Assembly: GCA_022432975.1 (NCBI GenBank)
Contig: CM039510.1
Span: 35,875,468 to 35,939,467, forward strand
Direction of reading: 5' to 3'
Source: Begonia masoniana
Taxonomy: Eukaryota; Streptophyta; Magnoliopsida; Cucurbitales; Begoniaceae
DNA length: 64,000 nt
The notes beneath the pieces were generated by a model. The model was not told where the DNA came from. It ran no database searches and saw only the letters and a list, made by a program, of their open reading frames with translations. Below, one piece after another: positions 1-11,800 of the stretch (the stretch's first letter is position 1; each line of letters starts with the position of its first letter). The position numbers and the translations under genes are program-made.

Positions 1-1382
1 ATGATATCAAAGTCCACCTGTTTCACTATCTGAGTTGGATCTCCTACACATCTTCTCAGCATCGAAACATGGAAAACATTATGAACACCATCCATTGACG
101 CTGGTAGTTGTAGCCTGTAGGCCATGTTCCCAATTTTCTTCAAAATGGGAAAAGGCCCAACAAACCTTGGGCTTAGTTTCCCTTTCTTGCCAAATCTCAT
201 TACACCTTTGTAAGGTGACACCTTCAGGAATACCTCATCGCCCACAGCGAACTCTAAGTCTCTTCTTCTATTGTCCGCATAACTCTTCTGTCGACTTTGT
301 GCAGCTAGGATTCTTTGCTTGATTGCAGTTATTACCCCAGACATTTGTTGTAGTATTTTGGGGCCGATAAGCTTGGTTTCTCCGACCTCATCCCAACACA
401 ATGGGGATCTACACTTTCTGCCGTAAAGGGCCTCATAAGGAGCCATACCGATTGTAGCCTAGTAGCTGTTGTTGTATGCAAACTCCACAAGTGGTAAATA
501 TCTACTCCAAGGAGCATGAAATTCTAACACGCACGACCTTAGCATATCCTCCAGTATTTGGATTGTTCTCTCAGATTGTCCGTCAGTCTGTGGATGAAAT
601 GCCGTGCTGAAATTCAACTTCGTACCCAAGGAGTTCTGCAAACTTTTTCAAAACCTGGAAGTGAATCTGGGATCACGGTCTGAGACAATCGACACAGGAA
701 CGCCATGCAGTTTAATAACCTCGCTAATATACAGCCCTGCATACTGATCCATGGAGTACGTCGTCTTCACAGGTAAAAAGTGGACCGACTTCGTCAATCT
801 GTCCACTATGACCCAAATGCTATTGTGGCCTTTAGCTGTTTTTGGAAGGCCAACAACAAAATCCATTATTATATTCTCCCATTTCCATTCGGGGATCGGA
901 AGAGGTTGAAGCGTTCCACTTGGTCGTTGATGTTCAGCTTTGACTTGTTGACATATCATACAAGACTCCACATACTTGGCCACTTCATTCTTCATATTCG
1001 GCCACCAGAAGTGAAGTTTCAAGTCCTGATACATCTTTGTGCTTTCGGGATGCACAGAGAAAGAAGATGAGTGGGCTTCTGACAAGATGTGCTTTCGTAG
1101 CTCTTCGTCTTTCGGAACATACCATCTGTTTTTGAACTTCAGAATTCCATCTCCCGAATAACTGAAATCGGAAGAAGCCATTGGTACTTTGCCCACCATA
1201 TCAGCCATCTCCTTTGAATTGGTCTTCTGGGCTTCCTTAATGCGGTCCAGGACGGAGGGCCATAGTGTTAAGTCTGCTAGTATGGCCGATAGCCCAGAAA
1301 CTATCTCCATATCGAACTTTTGTATCTCCGTCCCCAAAGGCATTGATACGGCCGACATTACTGGTAGCATAGTAGCTGGCAA
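1..1382 (-). pseudogene. Integrase region of element 1 pol (zinc-binding HHCC, DDE core, C-terminal part)
   Basis: Integrase inserts the cDNA copy into chromatin. The N-terminal zinc-binding HHCC segment ends in CMICQQ. The core shows the first catalytic Asp in MDFVVGLP, the second in VSDRD, and the Glu in QTDGQSERT. Two in-frame stops interrupt it: a TGA just after FTSRF (about 645) where the family has Trp, and a TAG after NNSY (about 469) where Gln is usual. From about 465 to position 1 the same frame is open and encodes the C-terminal domain with the HNVFHVSMLR motif. A chromodomain, if present, would be off-window. The junction with the upstream RNase H is frameshifted. Confidence 0.9.
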
Positions 1383-3376
1383 TCAGCTACCACATTAGCT
1401 TTACCAGGATGGTATTTGATCTCAACATCGTAGTCTTTTACAAATTCTAACCACCGTCTTTGTCTCATGTTTAGCTCTTTCTGGGTAAAGATGTACTTCA
1501 GGCTCTTGTGATCAGAAAACACCTCACAGGATTGTCCGTACAAATGGTGTCTCCATACTTTCAGCACAAATACAACTGCCGCTAACTCAAGGTCGTGAGT
1601 AGGGTAGTTTTCTTTATGGCTCTTCAATTGTCGGGATGCGTATGCTACTACTTTCCCTTCTTGCATTAGTACACATCCCAAGCCAACCTTGGACGCATCA
1701 CAGTATACGCTTAATTTGTCCTCTTCAACTGGCAACACTAATAGAGGAGCAGTGGTCAACTTTTGCTTAAGTGTCTGAAAACTCATCTCGCAAGCTTCAG
1801 ACCACCTGAATTTGATATCCTTCCTCGTTAAGCTGGTCATAGGCTTTGCTATCACAGAGAATCCCTTGATGAACTTTCTGTAATAACCAGCTAATCCAAT
1901 AAAACTCCGCACTTCACTGGCGTTCCTCGGTCTGGGCCAATCTTTCACAGCCTGAATCTTGGCCGGATCTATCGAAACTCCTTCTGCAGACACCACGTGG
2001 CCTAGGAAATTAATTCTGCTCAGCCATAATTCACACTTTGATAGCTTGGCATGTAATTGATGCTGCTTTAGGATTGACAGTACAATAGCCAAGTGCTTCT
2101 CATGCTCGGCCTCACTCTTGGAATAAACCAGTATGTCGTCGATGAAAAAGATCACAAATTTATCCAAGACATCCTGAAATATCCTGTTCATCAGGTCCAT
2201 AAATGCCGCTGGAGCATTAGTTAGCCCGAACGATATCACTAAGAACTCGTAGTGTCCGTATCGGGTCCTGAAGGCAGTCTTTGGAATATCATCAGCTCTG
2301 ACCTTCAACTGGTAATAACCGGAGCGCAAATCGATCTTAGAGAATACCCGACCCCCTTGTAGTTGGTCAAATAAATCATCGATTCTCGGTAACGGGTACT
2401 TATTCTTGATCGTTAACTTATTCAGCTCACGGTAGTCAATACACATCCGTAGGGACCCATCCTTCTTCTTGACAAATAAGACGGGAGCACCCCACGGAGA
2501 GAAACTGGGGCGCACAAAACCCTTGTCCACCAATTCCTTTAGCTGAGCCTTCAACTCCCTCAGCTCAATCGGTGCCATACGGTACGGATTCTTAGATACT
2601 GGTTCAGCACCAGGATACACGTCGATCTCGAACTCGATCTCACGATCAGGTGGTAATCCCGGTAGGACATCTAGGAAAACCTCAGGGAAGTTTTGAACCA
2701 CCGGAATATTTTGAAGTTCGACCACACCTTGCCTCTGAACATCTACCACGTAGGCAAGAAACCCGACGCATCCTGACCTCATTAGCTGTTGAGCTTTCAA
2801 GGAGGATATAACAGGCGTTCCATGTTTCTTTGGGATTGCCTGATAGGAGAACTCTACTTCGTTCGGGTGCTTAAAAGTCACGAGCCCGGACCTACAGTCG
2901 ATGGCGGCATGATGTCTAAATAGCCAGTCCATCCCCAGAATTACTTCGTATCCTTTCATACCGATGACGATAAGATTGGCATACAACTTCTGGTCTCCAA
3001 CTGACACTATATCACCCCGCACTCTCTGCTCGGAGTGCATAAACTCTCCGGACGGTTCAAGGCACAAGTTCTTTCTACTCGCAAAGTCCATGGCCACAAA
3101 TGAATGAGTGGCCCCCGTGTCTAACAAAGTATATGCAGGTATGTTACACACCAAAGTTGTACCTATAATTGCTGTGTGCAGATCAGCATTATCAACGTCC
3201 TCCATCATTACAAAGACTCTTGGCACGGCCTGATTTTGTCTCGTGTCGGGTATCGGGCAATCACGGACGTGATGGCCTCCTTTGCCACATCGGAAACAAG
3301 CGCCAGTAATAAGCCTGCATTCGCCCTGGTGGCTTCTCTGGCACCGTGGACATATGGTGAGTTGAGGAGCTCCCAT
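1358..3376 (-). pseudogene. Gag zinc knuckle, aspartic protease, reverse transcriptase and RNase H of element 1
   Basis: This 672-codon open stretch holds the enzymatic core of a gypsy polyprotein. A CCHC zinc knuckle (Cys27, Cys30, His35, Cys40) is followed by the protease active site DTGATHSF (Asp86). The reverse transcriptase carries the FIDDILVYS catalytic box (Asp413-Asp414), and RNase H carries VYCDAS and the later [12 protein letters not shown] block. It ends early at NVVAD. Compared with the sister element near 43550, 13 bp are missing here, which removes the ALSR motif and throws the integrase out of frame. The annotated Met is internal to gag-pol: the true gag start is at 4222, in another frame. 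The open stretch is long, but the protein is incomplete. Confidence 0.93.
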
Positions 3377-4222
3377 CGGTCTCTTTCCTTTGTCTGGGTA
3401 AGCGATGGTCTCATTGGGCCTCTTAATGCCCCTGTTCTGTTGCTGTTGAGGTTACAGGTTTTGACCCCTTGGTTGTTGCTGTTGATGTTGTTGAAGAACA
3501 TTTCTAATAATCCCTCTCGGTGAATCTCTTTGTCTCTGGGACTTTATCTCTAAGGCCTCCAACTGATAAGCCTTGGCCACCACCTTCACATACGGTGCCT
3601 CGTCAAATCCTCCGGTTGTGATCCCTCGCAGAAGGTCCATCTTTAACCCTTGAATGAATTGGTGCACCTTGTTCTCATCGGTGGCCACCATATGTGTTGC
3701 ATATCGGGACAGTGACTCGAATTTCTGAACATATTCAGCCACTGACCCATATTGTCGCAGCCGAGAGAACTCAAGCAACTTTTCCTTCCTCACTCCCTGG
3801 TCAAAGTACTTCTCGTAGAAGATCTTCGTGAATCCTTCCCAGCTTAATGCCACTGTAGTTGACTGCACTGTGTCCAACCAAAATCCCGCACTTTCGGTGA
3901 GATAGAACGTGGCGCAAATGACTTTCTTGCTATCTTCTACCTCTGCATATCCAAACATTTTCTCCATTGTTTGGATCCAGGTTTCAGCACGGGTCGGGTC
4001 TGTAGACAGTCCATCAAATGAAGGCGGCTGGAGTCACCGGAATCTGTCTCCACTGTTGTCTCGCGGCGCATTATCACGATTGTTATTCCCATGATTATTG
4101 TTTCTATCGTCTTCTCTAGCCATCATGCGTTCAACCATGCGTGACTGTGCACCCACCAGTTCTATCAGTCGGTCAATGGCTCGAGAGCTTTCGCTTGACT
4201 CTTCTTGATGTCCTCTCACCAT
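3377..4222 (-). pseudogene. Gag (capsid) of element 1
   Basis: Retrotransposon gag builds the virus-like particle. The start at 4222 lies 146 bp downstream of the PBS and opens with MVRGHQEES, matching the start of the sister element at 46372. Capsid hallmarks follow, such as the LTESAGFWLDTVQ and WEGFTKIFYEKYF blocks and the YVQKFESLSRY block. A TGA after GDRFR (about 4036) truncates the N-terminal part, and a frameshift near 3450 separates the capsid from the zinc knuckle. A glutamine-rich stretch precedes that break. Confidence 0.88.
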
Positions 4223-4367
4223 TTCTAATAAACCCTATAAACAGAATAACCTGACTTAATAAACAGAACTTTTACAGGAATTTTTAAACACTTACAGTTG
4301 GTGGAGCGATCTCATGTGGCGGGTTGCGCAGTCAGACATTTCACAGATCCGGTTTTAAAACCTTGTC

Positions 4368-4379
4368 GCTCTGATACCA
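4368..4379 (-). other. Primer-binding site, initiator tRNA-Met (element 1)
   Basis: The minus strand reads TGGTATCAGAGC, complementary to the 3' end of plant initiator tRNA-Met. It sits 4 bp from the LTR end at 4384, the normal distance, and it fixes the orientation of the element. Confidence 0.95.
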
Positions 4380-4795
4380 CAACTGTGACAACCCGAGACC
4401 GAACCCGATCGGAGTCCGGGATCGGAGCCATCACTCCGGGACAGTGGACGGAAAACGGTGACTAACTTTTTTTTTTTGAACATATCGGTCAAAACAGTGG
4501 ACATTATACTTTTAAAATATTTACAGAGAAACAGAATCAAATGACAGGAAACATGCACTGTCATCGCAAACCCTATAAACGTAACTTTACAGAGAGGGAG
4601 AAACTGTAGTGAGTAACAGGAAACATTTTCAGGGAAAGAGAGAGAGTTCTCGGGTGAAGCAGAAAACAGAAATGAACTTAATTTAAAAGAATTCAGGCTG
4701 GCGGAAGACTTGGTATAAAAGAGCTTCGGTGGATGTGAACTAAAAACAAGAATTGAGTTCACCGGTAGGAACAGACAGTAAACGAAATCGGTAGA

Positions 4796-5190
4796 AGGAG
4801 ATGATGTCAGCTGGAAGATGGATGACGTCGTCGGTGGATGCAGGCAGTGAACGAATTCGGTAGAAGGAGATGACGTCAGCCGGAAGATGGATGACATCAC
4901 CGGTAGATGCAGGCAGTGAACAAAATCGGTAGAAGGAGATGACGTCAGTCGGAAGATGGATGACGTCACCGGTAGATGCAGGCAGTGAATGAAATCGGTA
5001 GAAGGAGATGACGTCACCGGTGGATGCAGGCAGTGAACAAAATCGGTAGAAGGAGATGACGTCAGTCGGAAGATGGATGACATCACCGGTGGATGCAGGC
5101 AGTGAATGAAATCGGTAGAAGGAGATGACGTCAGCCGGAAGATGGATGACGTCACTGGTGGATGCAGGCAGTGAACGAAATCGGAAGATG
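4796..5190. repeat. Tandem array with TGACGTCA palindromes in LTR of element 1
   Basis: The repeat unit alternates TGACGTCAGCCGGAAGATGG with a GATGCAGGCAGTGAA segment and a GAAATCGGTAGAAGGAGA segment. Seven perfect TGACGTCA sites occur (4871, 4940, 4961, 5009, 5057, 5126, 5147), plus point variants such as TGATGTCA and TGACATCA. TGACGTCA is the palindromic core bound by plant bZIP factors of the TGA class. The longest open frames here are by-products of the repeat. Confidence 0.88.
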
Positions 5191-5775
5191 CAGCTTTTAA
5201 GGCAAAAGCTTGACAACTTTAACGGGAAGTCATAAGAACAGAAAACTTCAAACAGAAGGCATAAGGGCTTCAAACCCTCAAACCCGATTCTAAACACGGT
5301 TTTAAAACATGCATGGGAACATGACAGAAGTTAGAAAACCTAACAGAAGATCAAGAAAACAAATGCATGGATTATTCCAACACCAGAGACAATCCATGCA
5401 CAGATTATCAGAGAATATCCCAAACAAATTCCAGAATACTCTAGAATACAAACTTAACTGTCAAATACAGCGGGTTTAAACATTGAAACAGAACCTATAC
5501 ATTGTTTCAAAATTTCAAAGACAGTACAAAACTTAACATATATTTACAGAAACTCCCAAAACAGAAGTTTTCTACAGGGCTTTTAACACAAAAACCAGAA
5601 TTTCATAAAACTTTACAATATAAACTGCATTTTAAAAACTTGAACCTCAGAACAGAATTATGTCTATCTGCAGCAACCACCCTGTGAGCTCGATCCACCA
5701 GTTACATCAGATCATCATTTTGAGGAACAAAGTCCTCGGTTTCAGGTTCAGTACCTACATCAGGGAGTTCACCTA

Positions 5776-5790
5776 TGAGTCTAAAACTCA
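5776..5790 (-). other. Conserved LTR stem-loop (TGAGT-TTTAG-ACTCA)
   Basis: A 5-bp perfect stem closes a 5-nt loop. The same structure occurs at the equivalent place in the other LTRs of this type, with paired changes in the stem. Confidence 0.6.
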
Positions 5791-6288
5791 GTAAGGACAT
5801 AATCAGAATGCAGTGATGAAAAATGCTATTCATGCAGTTTTTCAGAAATACGGTGACAGTACAGAGCATTAAGTTACAATGGCAGTAGAATTAAGTGGAG
5901 CTTATAGGGGAACTGGCAAACAGTGGGGGAGGGGGAGGGTGCACTATCAGGCACATTCAGGGATACAGTACAGTAAACGGTAAACAGTAAACAGTTCTGG
6001 TACCAGTCCCCGTCTCGCACTTAACCTGGTACATTTCAGTCGAATTTTATCTTGTTTAGTTTCAAACAGTGTACGGAAAACATTTGCATGTCTTTCAGAG
6101 AAAACGTGTATGCATGAATGGTGCTTGAACCTAGACAGGCAGACAGCAGAAATAAGACAACAGAAAGTGAATTGAAGTCAGACATTTCAGAACATAGACT
6201 ATAACCTTTCTACCCAAAACAACCCGACAGAACATGAAACCTAGTACCTCCGTGATGTAGGGCCTTAAGGGCCAACCTACGGTTATGA

Positions 6289-6297
6289 ACTTACCTG
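6289..6297 (-). promoter_or_regulatory. Consensus 5' splice-site motif in LTR (CAG|GTAAGT)
   Basis: The minus strand reads CAGGTAAGT, a perfect match to the plant 5' splice-site consensus, about 635 bp inside the LTR. Equivalent motifs are present in most other long LTRs of this window. Use in splicing is inferred, not shown. Confidence 0.5.
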
Positions 6298-6929
6298 TTT
6301 TCCTCGATGCAGTCAGCTGGAAAGTCTTGGAAATGCTCGAACCTGTTTGCTGCAATGTAGTGAAATTAAACAAGCTGCAAATGCTAACAAATAACTTGTA
6401 GAATATGCAGCAAGCTCATTTCAACACTTTAGGAAAACACACTAACGTATTTTCATCCAAAATGGTGAGTTTTCACAGAAATAATAACCCTAAACCCAGT
6501 GAAAACTCGCATTAAACTTGTCCAAAATCTATAACTTCCATAGATGATTACCTTGGTTGAAGGAAACAGAAGAAAAGCGCGGAAACAAAGTGTTGGTGCT
6601 TTGTCAAAATCGCCAGGAAGAGAGAACAAGGAGCAGTGGAAAAAAAAAACAGATGAGAAGTGAGTGTTTCACGTAGGAGGAAGAACTTAACTTCTTCATC
6701 AAGTCGCCAGATGTCATTCAACCATTGGCTCACTTCCACCTACCTTAATTACTTCCAAATTTGCCCTTCCATGCATTTCAACTTAGTGTTTTGATTTAGT
6801 TACACATTAGTTTAGTTCTCCACTAATTATTCCAACAATTCAACCAAAACATTCCTTTGTATTAATATAATATTAATCTCGTTTAAATGATCCGGAAGAA
6901 CTTACATGGCAAAAATGCCGGGTGTTACA

Positions 6930-7292
6930 TGTCTCATCTATTTTCGTCATTTGATCTCCATCACATTACAAAAATAGTATTTACTGAAGACAAATTGGGT
7001 TTACATCAAGATTAAAATTTTGAAATTTAAAAAATAATATTTATAACCCAAATCAGCCACATGAAATTACAATAATTATTTCAATCATACATATCTATAA
7101 TTCAACATTAAAAATATACATATATTACAAATGCAGAGCCTACACACCATTATATATCATAATTTTTACAAAATCATATTATTAAATATATCATAAATAC
7201 AACTAAACTTTAATACCAATTGTTGGAATTTAGGGTTCCCTCGCACGACAGAATTACCGGTGTTTATACAACTAATAACGTCCGAAACCTAT
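6930..7292. other. AT-rich DNA, no gene recognised
   Basis: This short stretch separates the LTR of element 1 from a truncated Cassandra element. No open frame with recognisable similarity, RNA gene or clear repeat was seen. Confidence 0.6.
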
Positions 7293-7818
7293 GATTGGGC
7301 TACGACCCAATCCCCAAAGCGGACAATATCTTACTGAAAAAATGGGTCGTTACAAATGGTATCAGAGCTTGTACCCAACTAGAAATGTAGCTAACAGGGA
7401 CGTTAAGCCCTAGGGGAGGGGGGGGGGGGAGGAGGACGGTGATTGTGATGACCCGGATGTGTACGTATGAGTACGACTGCGGGGAAAACCTCAAGTTGCG
7501 GGGTGGATCCCGGACTCGAGTATAGGTGAATCCCGGGTCGTAAAGAGGGGGTCGTCACAATCTAACATCGCTTATGGAAGTATATGGATATGAAACATAT
7601 GTAAAGAAACCCCTCTAAGATAGTAAGACGCGTTTTAGAGCACAATTGACAACAGATCCCATAAGAACTCCGAAGTTAAAAGTGTTTCGGCGAGAAAAAT
7701 ACTAGGTTGGGTGATCGACTGAGAAGTCCTCGCCAAACAAAGTCGTGAGGGGAGGATATTGGGTTACGACCCAATTCTCATTACGGACAATATCTTACTA
7801 GGAAAAAGGGTCGTTACA
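7293..7818 (+). mobile_element. Cassandra TRIM, left LTR truncated
   Basis: Cassandra is a terminal-repeat retrotransposon in miniature whose LTRs carry a 5S-rRNA-like domain. It encodes no protein. Seen here are a 62-bp left LTR remnant (7293-7354, ending GGGTCGTTACA), a tRNA-Met PBS (7357-7368, TGGTATCAGAGC), a G-rich polypurine run (about 7413-7434) and a complete right LTR of 375 bp (7444-7818, TGTGATGACC...TCGTTACA). Most of the left LTR is missing, so no target duplication is visible. Confidence 0.9.
7634..7732 (+). other. 5S rRNA-like domain inside Cassandra LTR
   Basis: This is similar to plant 5S rRNA through the RNA polymerase III control region. The blocks GATCCCAT.AGAACTCCG, AGTTAAAAGTGTTTCGG (A-box position), ACTAGGTTGGGTGA (C-box position) and AGAAGTCCTCG can be matched. 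It is degenerate relative to a functional 5S gene and belongs to the element, not to an rDNA array. Confidence 0.85.
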
Positions 7819-9540
7819 GTATGTATCATGAAAAATAATTTATCATGAATATAAACAGAACGTTCTTATAATATTTTAATAATCATACGTGATTGAAAAT
7901 TTATATAGTCATTATATATGTATTAAACCTCCATTTAGATACGTAATAGAGTTAGATTTATATCATTTAACCTCTCAAATTAAATCTTTATTTTTTACTA
8001 TCATTAGTTATTGATTGAATAATTTATTCATAACGATTATTAATTGCACGCTAATTATTCTATCCCCGAATTAACAAACAAGAGAATCTGTATAAATAGA
8101 TTTCATTGTATCGATGTTAACATTCTCAGCTATTCATTTTAATTCATTCCTAAATACAAGGTTTATGAATTATAATTCATATAAAACTTACCGAGTAAAT
8201 TAAAGAATAAATTAAAACAAAATAAGAGTATGCTAAATACAACGAATAAAGATCATGCATATATGACTATCATTATGATAAAATTAATTATTTTATATTT
8301 AATTGAAATTATCAGAATAATGGAATTTTATCTGACATAGTCTTATATAATCATATTATATAAAATATATTTATTTTATGTCACCACATATATAGTCAGG
8401 ATATGACTATACATTCTTAATGAGATAAACTATATTTATAACTATAAATTATTTGAAGATTCCATACTTCAAATATAAGTCACAGACTTATTTTGGTTAT
8501 TATTCTTTATATTTTATCACACGTATATATAATATATATGTTAATATAAAATTTACATAAAAATCAAAGACTTTTCTACGAATTTTATAAAGTATAATTT
8601 AAAATAAAAATATAATATTAATCAGTATAAATTTATTCATATATTCAATTACATTTGCTTGTCGAGCATATAATTTCCAACAAAACGTTGAATCCCATGA
8701 GGAACGCATTAAATCTTAAAGCATGTTCATGATAGACAATTATATGCTTGGTATTTTATTTTTTCATCTCACCCTTGTCCTCCATTAGAGATGTATCGAA
8801 TAAATAGAAAAAATATCTCAGATTTATAAAATCAATATACTCAGAGAAAAGTCTAGCCGGCTAATCCTTAACCTTTTAGCTCACAATAAAGAATTTGAGA
8901 TTGATTAAACAATTACGAAGTATCAAATCTCACAATCCATCGGCTTAGCCCTGCTTCGGAATTGCTAGTATAGAAGTTAAAAGTGTTCATTTAAGAACGT
9001 TGGCTCTATTTCAGTGTTTAGACAAACAAAAGTTTTGACAGGTTGAAAAAAATGTTATTTTTAAAATTTCATTCTTTCTGCAATTGATTCTAGAAGGAAT
9101 GAAATTTTAAAAACATTTTTTCGACTGTATTGAAATCACTCTCTTTCTAGAGGACAAATGAGTCATTTACATTACTGTTTTGATGAATTACATATTTTGT
9201 TGGTTATATTCATTATTTATGGGTGATATTTTGTTATTTATGTTTTCAATTCGTAGGGGAGTATTTTTGTTTATAATTTTTGCTAATATTGTTAAAAAAT
9301 TTATTTTCATTTACTGCTGGAACTAGTTCCGTGTGATTTAGAAATTCGAGATCAGGAGAATGAAAATTGAAGACGGTAAAAACATGATTGAACAGGAGAA
9401 AAATTAACATGTCCCCTGAGAAGCGATTAGAGACTATTTTAAATAGGTTGTAACTAATAACTTATTTGGTATTGCTTGTTCTATTATTCATGCAAATAAA
9501 TTTTAAATCAAACGTAGTTTAATTAATACGGTGCAACAAA
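7819..9540. other. AT-rich intergenic DNA
   Basis: No gene or element was recognised across about 1.7 kb. The composition is strongly AT-rich with many short stop-dense frames. One inverted repeat of about 35 bp per arm lies at 9042-9126. Confidence 0.55.
9042..9126. repeat. Short hairpin-forming inverted repeat
   Basis: The left arm (about 9042-9079) and right arm (about 9094-9126) pair over roughly 33 bp with a few mismatches around a 15-nt loop. The arms contain AAAATTTCATTC and its complement. It could be a decayed miniature element. Confidence 0.6.
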
Positions 9541-10800
9541 ATCAATTTACAGATCTTCAAGTGAAGATCTCAAAATTCATTTAGCCATGTACAGTGAAAT
9601 AAGTAACATTATTAACAGGAATGACATTTTTAATGACATTATTAATATCATTCCCTTAAAAAGACAAAGATAAAGTTTGGTTACAAAGTCTACAAGCAGC
9701 TAGTATTACAATATAAGATGATATGGCAGAAAAGCTCATAGGTATATTTTTCCCACTCGCAAAAACTAACCAAATTAGGAGTGAAATTGGGCAGTTTAAA
9801 CAACTTGACTTTGAGCCCTTATACAAATTGTGGGAAAGATTTAAAATTTTACTTCGGAGCTATCATCAACATGGTTTTTCACATTGGCTGCAAATTCAAC
9901 TATTTTATAATGGATGAAATGTACAAACTATGGCTATTGTCGATGCCACAAATGGAGAATCATTGATGGGTAGAACTGCTAATGATGCACTCTTTCCTAG
10001 AAGACATAACCTCAAACACCTTTCTGTGGGCAAATGAAAGATCTACAATTAAAAAAGTAGAAGTATGCTTGGAGACAGATCCCACTACAACTCTCACGGC
10101 ACAAATGTCATCGTGAAAGCACTGTTATGCAATTCTGATAGTAAAAAGAAGATTAACCAGTGGAGAATCATCATTAGATTCCATTTAATCATACAAGGCA
10201 GTTGAAGAAAATAAAGAAGTGGTTCAATACGTGACTAATTGAGGTCAGGACAAATTTAGAAATAATAATCTGCCTAACTATTATTATCCAAGACTAAAAA
10301 ATCAAGAGAACTTCAGTTACGAAAACAATTGGAAAACCTTGAATCCTTAAAACCATCCTTCAGGTTTTAAAAGTCAAATGAATAAGAATAAACCGTTCTT
10401 GAAGATTTAGTGTAAAATTCGCCAAAATTTTGTGAATGAAAATTTCTAGATAAATTTTTCATTAATTTTTAAATCAAAATTTAAGCCCGAACACTCAAAT
10501 TTTTAGAAATGTGCGAAGTACGAGTTTTTGGTCATGTGTGACACATGTACATAAGATTTACAGAATTAAATTAAAAATTAGACTTTGACATTTGTGCAAT
10601 TTAAATGGATTAAATCCATGAGAGTAAAACATCCGAAATTGTCGAGCGAAGTTATTTGAGAATTTTAAATTAGAAACCGAAAAGATATTAAATGGGTTCA
10701 ATAGATTTGACAAAAAAAAAAAAAATTTAAAAGAATTAAGATAAAATTGAATTAAAATAAAATAATAAAATAAAATATTAAATAAAATAAATAGTTAAAA

Positions 10801-10829
10801 CATTAAGGTTTTCAAAGAAAACCTTAATG
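10801..10829. repeat. Perfect 13-bp inverted repeat within solo LTR
   Basis: CATTAAGGTTTTC and its exact complement are separated by AAA. It lies about 390 bp into the LTR, just upstream of the GA-rich tract. Confidence 0.75.
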
Positions 10830-11660
10830 TTTCATCGTGTTTGGCAGACCTAAAGAAAGAGAGAGAGAGAGAGAGAGGGCAGCGAAAGGGGAGAAACGCC
10901 GACGCCGGAAATCACCACCGTTCGGCGTGATCTTGGTGTCAAAAGCTTCGTCTCGAAGAGTGGATCAATGTTGCTGAAGAGCGCTTTCGACAATTCAGAG
11001 GACTTTGCAAACCTCGAGACCAGACCACTGAAGTTAGGAGGACTCGCCTCGGTGGTATGGGTTATTATATTTTCTGCGATATACCTACATAACATGCATA
11101 TATGTATTATTTTGGTGGATTACTCCTGATATTGATATCAGTTGTTTAAAAACAAAACATGAGCATATTGCATTAAATAGGCATGTATAGTTTTGACTTG
11201 ATTAGACTGTCTACTGCCATGTTTTCTTATCTTGCCGACGGGTTTGAGTTGAGATTGATCATCATACTATGCTATTGTGTTTTATTGTGGATTGGTTTTC
11301 TGATGCATTGCATAGTATTATGTATTGCCATTTGGAGTTGATTCTGGAGGTAATCGTTTGGCACTCTTAGCGGGGCCCAGCTAAGAGTATCATGGGATTT
11401 TGCCCAGATGCACCGTGTTTGAGGGTTGCCGTGGTACTCTCCACACTTTGGATAGGGCTCCGGGATGAGTGGTTATTGATTCCCTCCGGGTTGAGTTCCC
11501 TCTTGTTAAACTCCTTGTATGTGGAGTTGTGGGCTCGGAGCTTTGGCTAGCCCTGGGTTCTGAGCTATGCTAGCCCTTTTACCTGACCTGATCAGTGTTC
11601 GTTCGTTGTTACCCATGGTATGATAAGTCCCTTGTGCGATGTTCCCGAGGGCTCAGGGTA

Positions 11661-11800
11661 GAGTGATCGTTGATTCCCTCCTGGTGAGCTACCGTGTGAT
11701 CTACGAGGCCCAGGGTATGCCGACCGATCGAGAGTGATCGTTGATTCCCTCCTGGTGACTTACCGTGTGATCCACGAAGCCCAGGGTATGCCGACCGTGA
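11661..11800. repeat. Two-copy tandem repeat (period about 71 bp)
   Basis: Both copies begin GAGTGATCGTTGATTCCCTC and end GGGTATGCCGACCG, with a handful of differences. It is internal to the solo LTR at 10411-12452. Confidence 0.8.

Larger units (their letters stand above)
1..6929 (-). mobile_element. Ty3/gypsy retrotransposon, Tekay/Del-like chromovirus (element 1), 3' end off-window
   Basis: Read on the minus strand, the order is 5' LTR (6929-4384), PBS (4379-4368), gag (from 4222), protease, reverse transcriptase, RNase H, then integrase running to position 1. The 3' LTR lies outside the window. LTR termini are TGTAACACCC and GGTTGTCACA. The gene order PR-RT-RH-INT defines Ty3/gypsy. The polyprotein resembles plant Tekay/Del chromoviruses, and the related element at 38873-52976 retains a chromodomain-like tail. 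Gag and pol are broken by stops and frameshifts, so this copy is not autonomous. The 5-bp target duplication cannot be checked because the other end is missing; TGTCT follows at 6930. Confidence 0.93.
4384..6929 (-). repeat. 5' LTR of element 1 (2546 bp)
   Basis: The LTR runs from TGTAACACCC at 6929 to TTGTCACA at 4384 on the minus strand. In element order it contains a consensus 5' splice-site motif (6297-6289), a TGTAGGGCC block (near 6256-6264), a small stem-loop (5790-5776) and an array with TGACGTCA palindromes (about 4796-5190). It aligns along its length with the solo LTR at 13225-16087 and the LTR that starts at 59043, and more distantly with the LTRs of element 2. It is an unusually long LTR, mostly through internal repeats. 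Confidence 0.93.

Noticed and set aside
4355..5297. Two overlapping open frames of 266 and 185 codons with repeated residues
   Set aside because: They are translations of the TGACGTCA minisatellite and flanking LTR; no start context, no family match, and the frames follow the repeat unit.
7634..7732. Functional 5S rRNA gene
   Set aside because: It lies inside a Cassandra LTR, has several substitutions in the control region, and no terminator-flanked rDNA unit is present.
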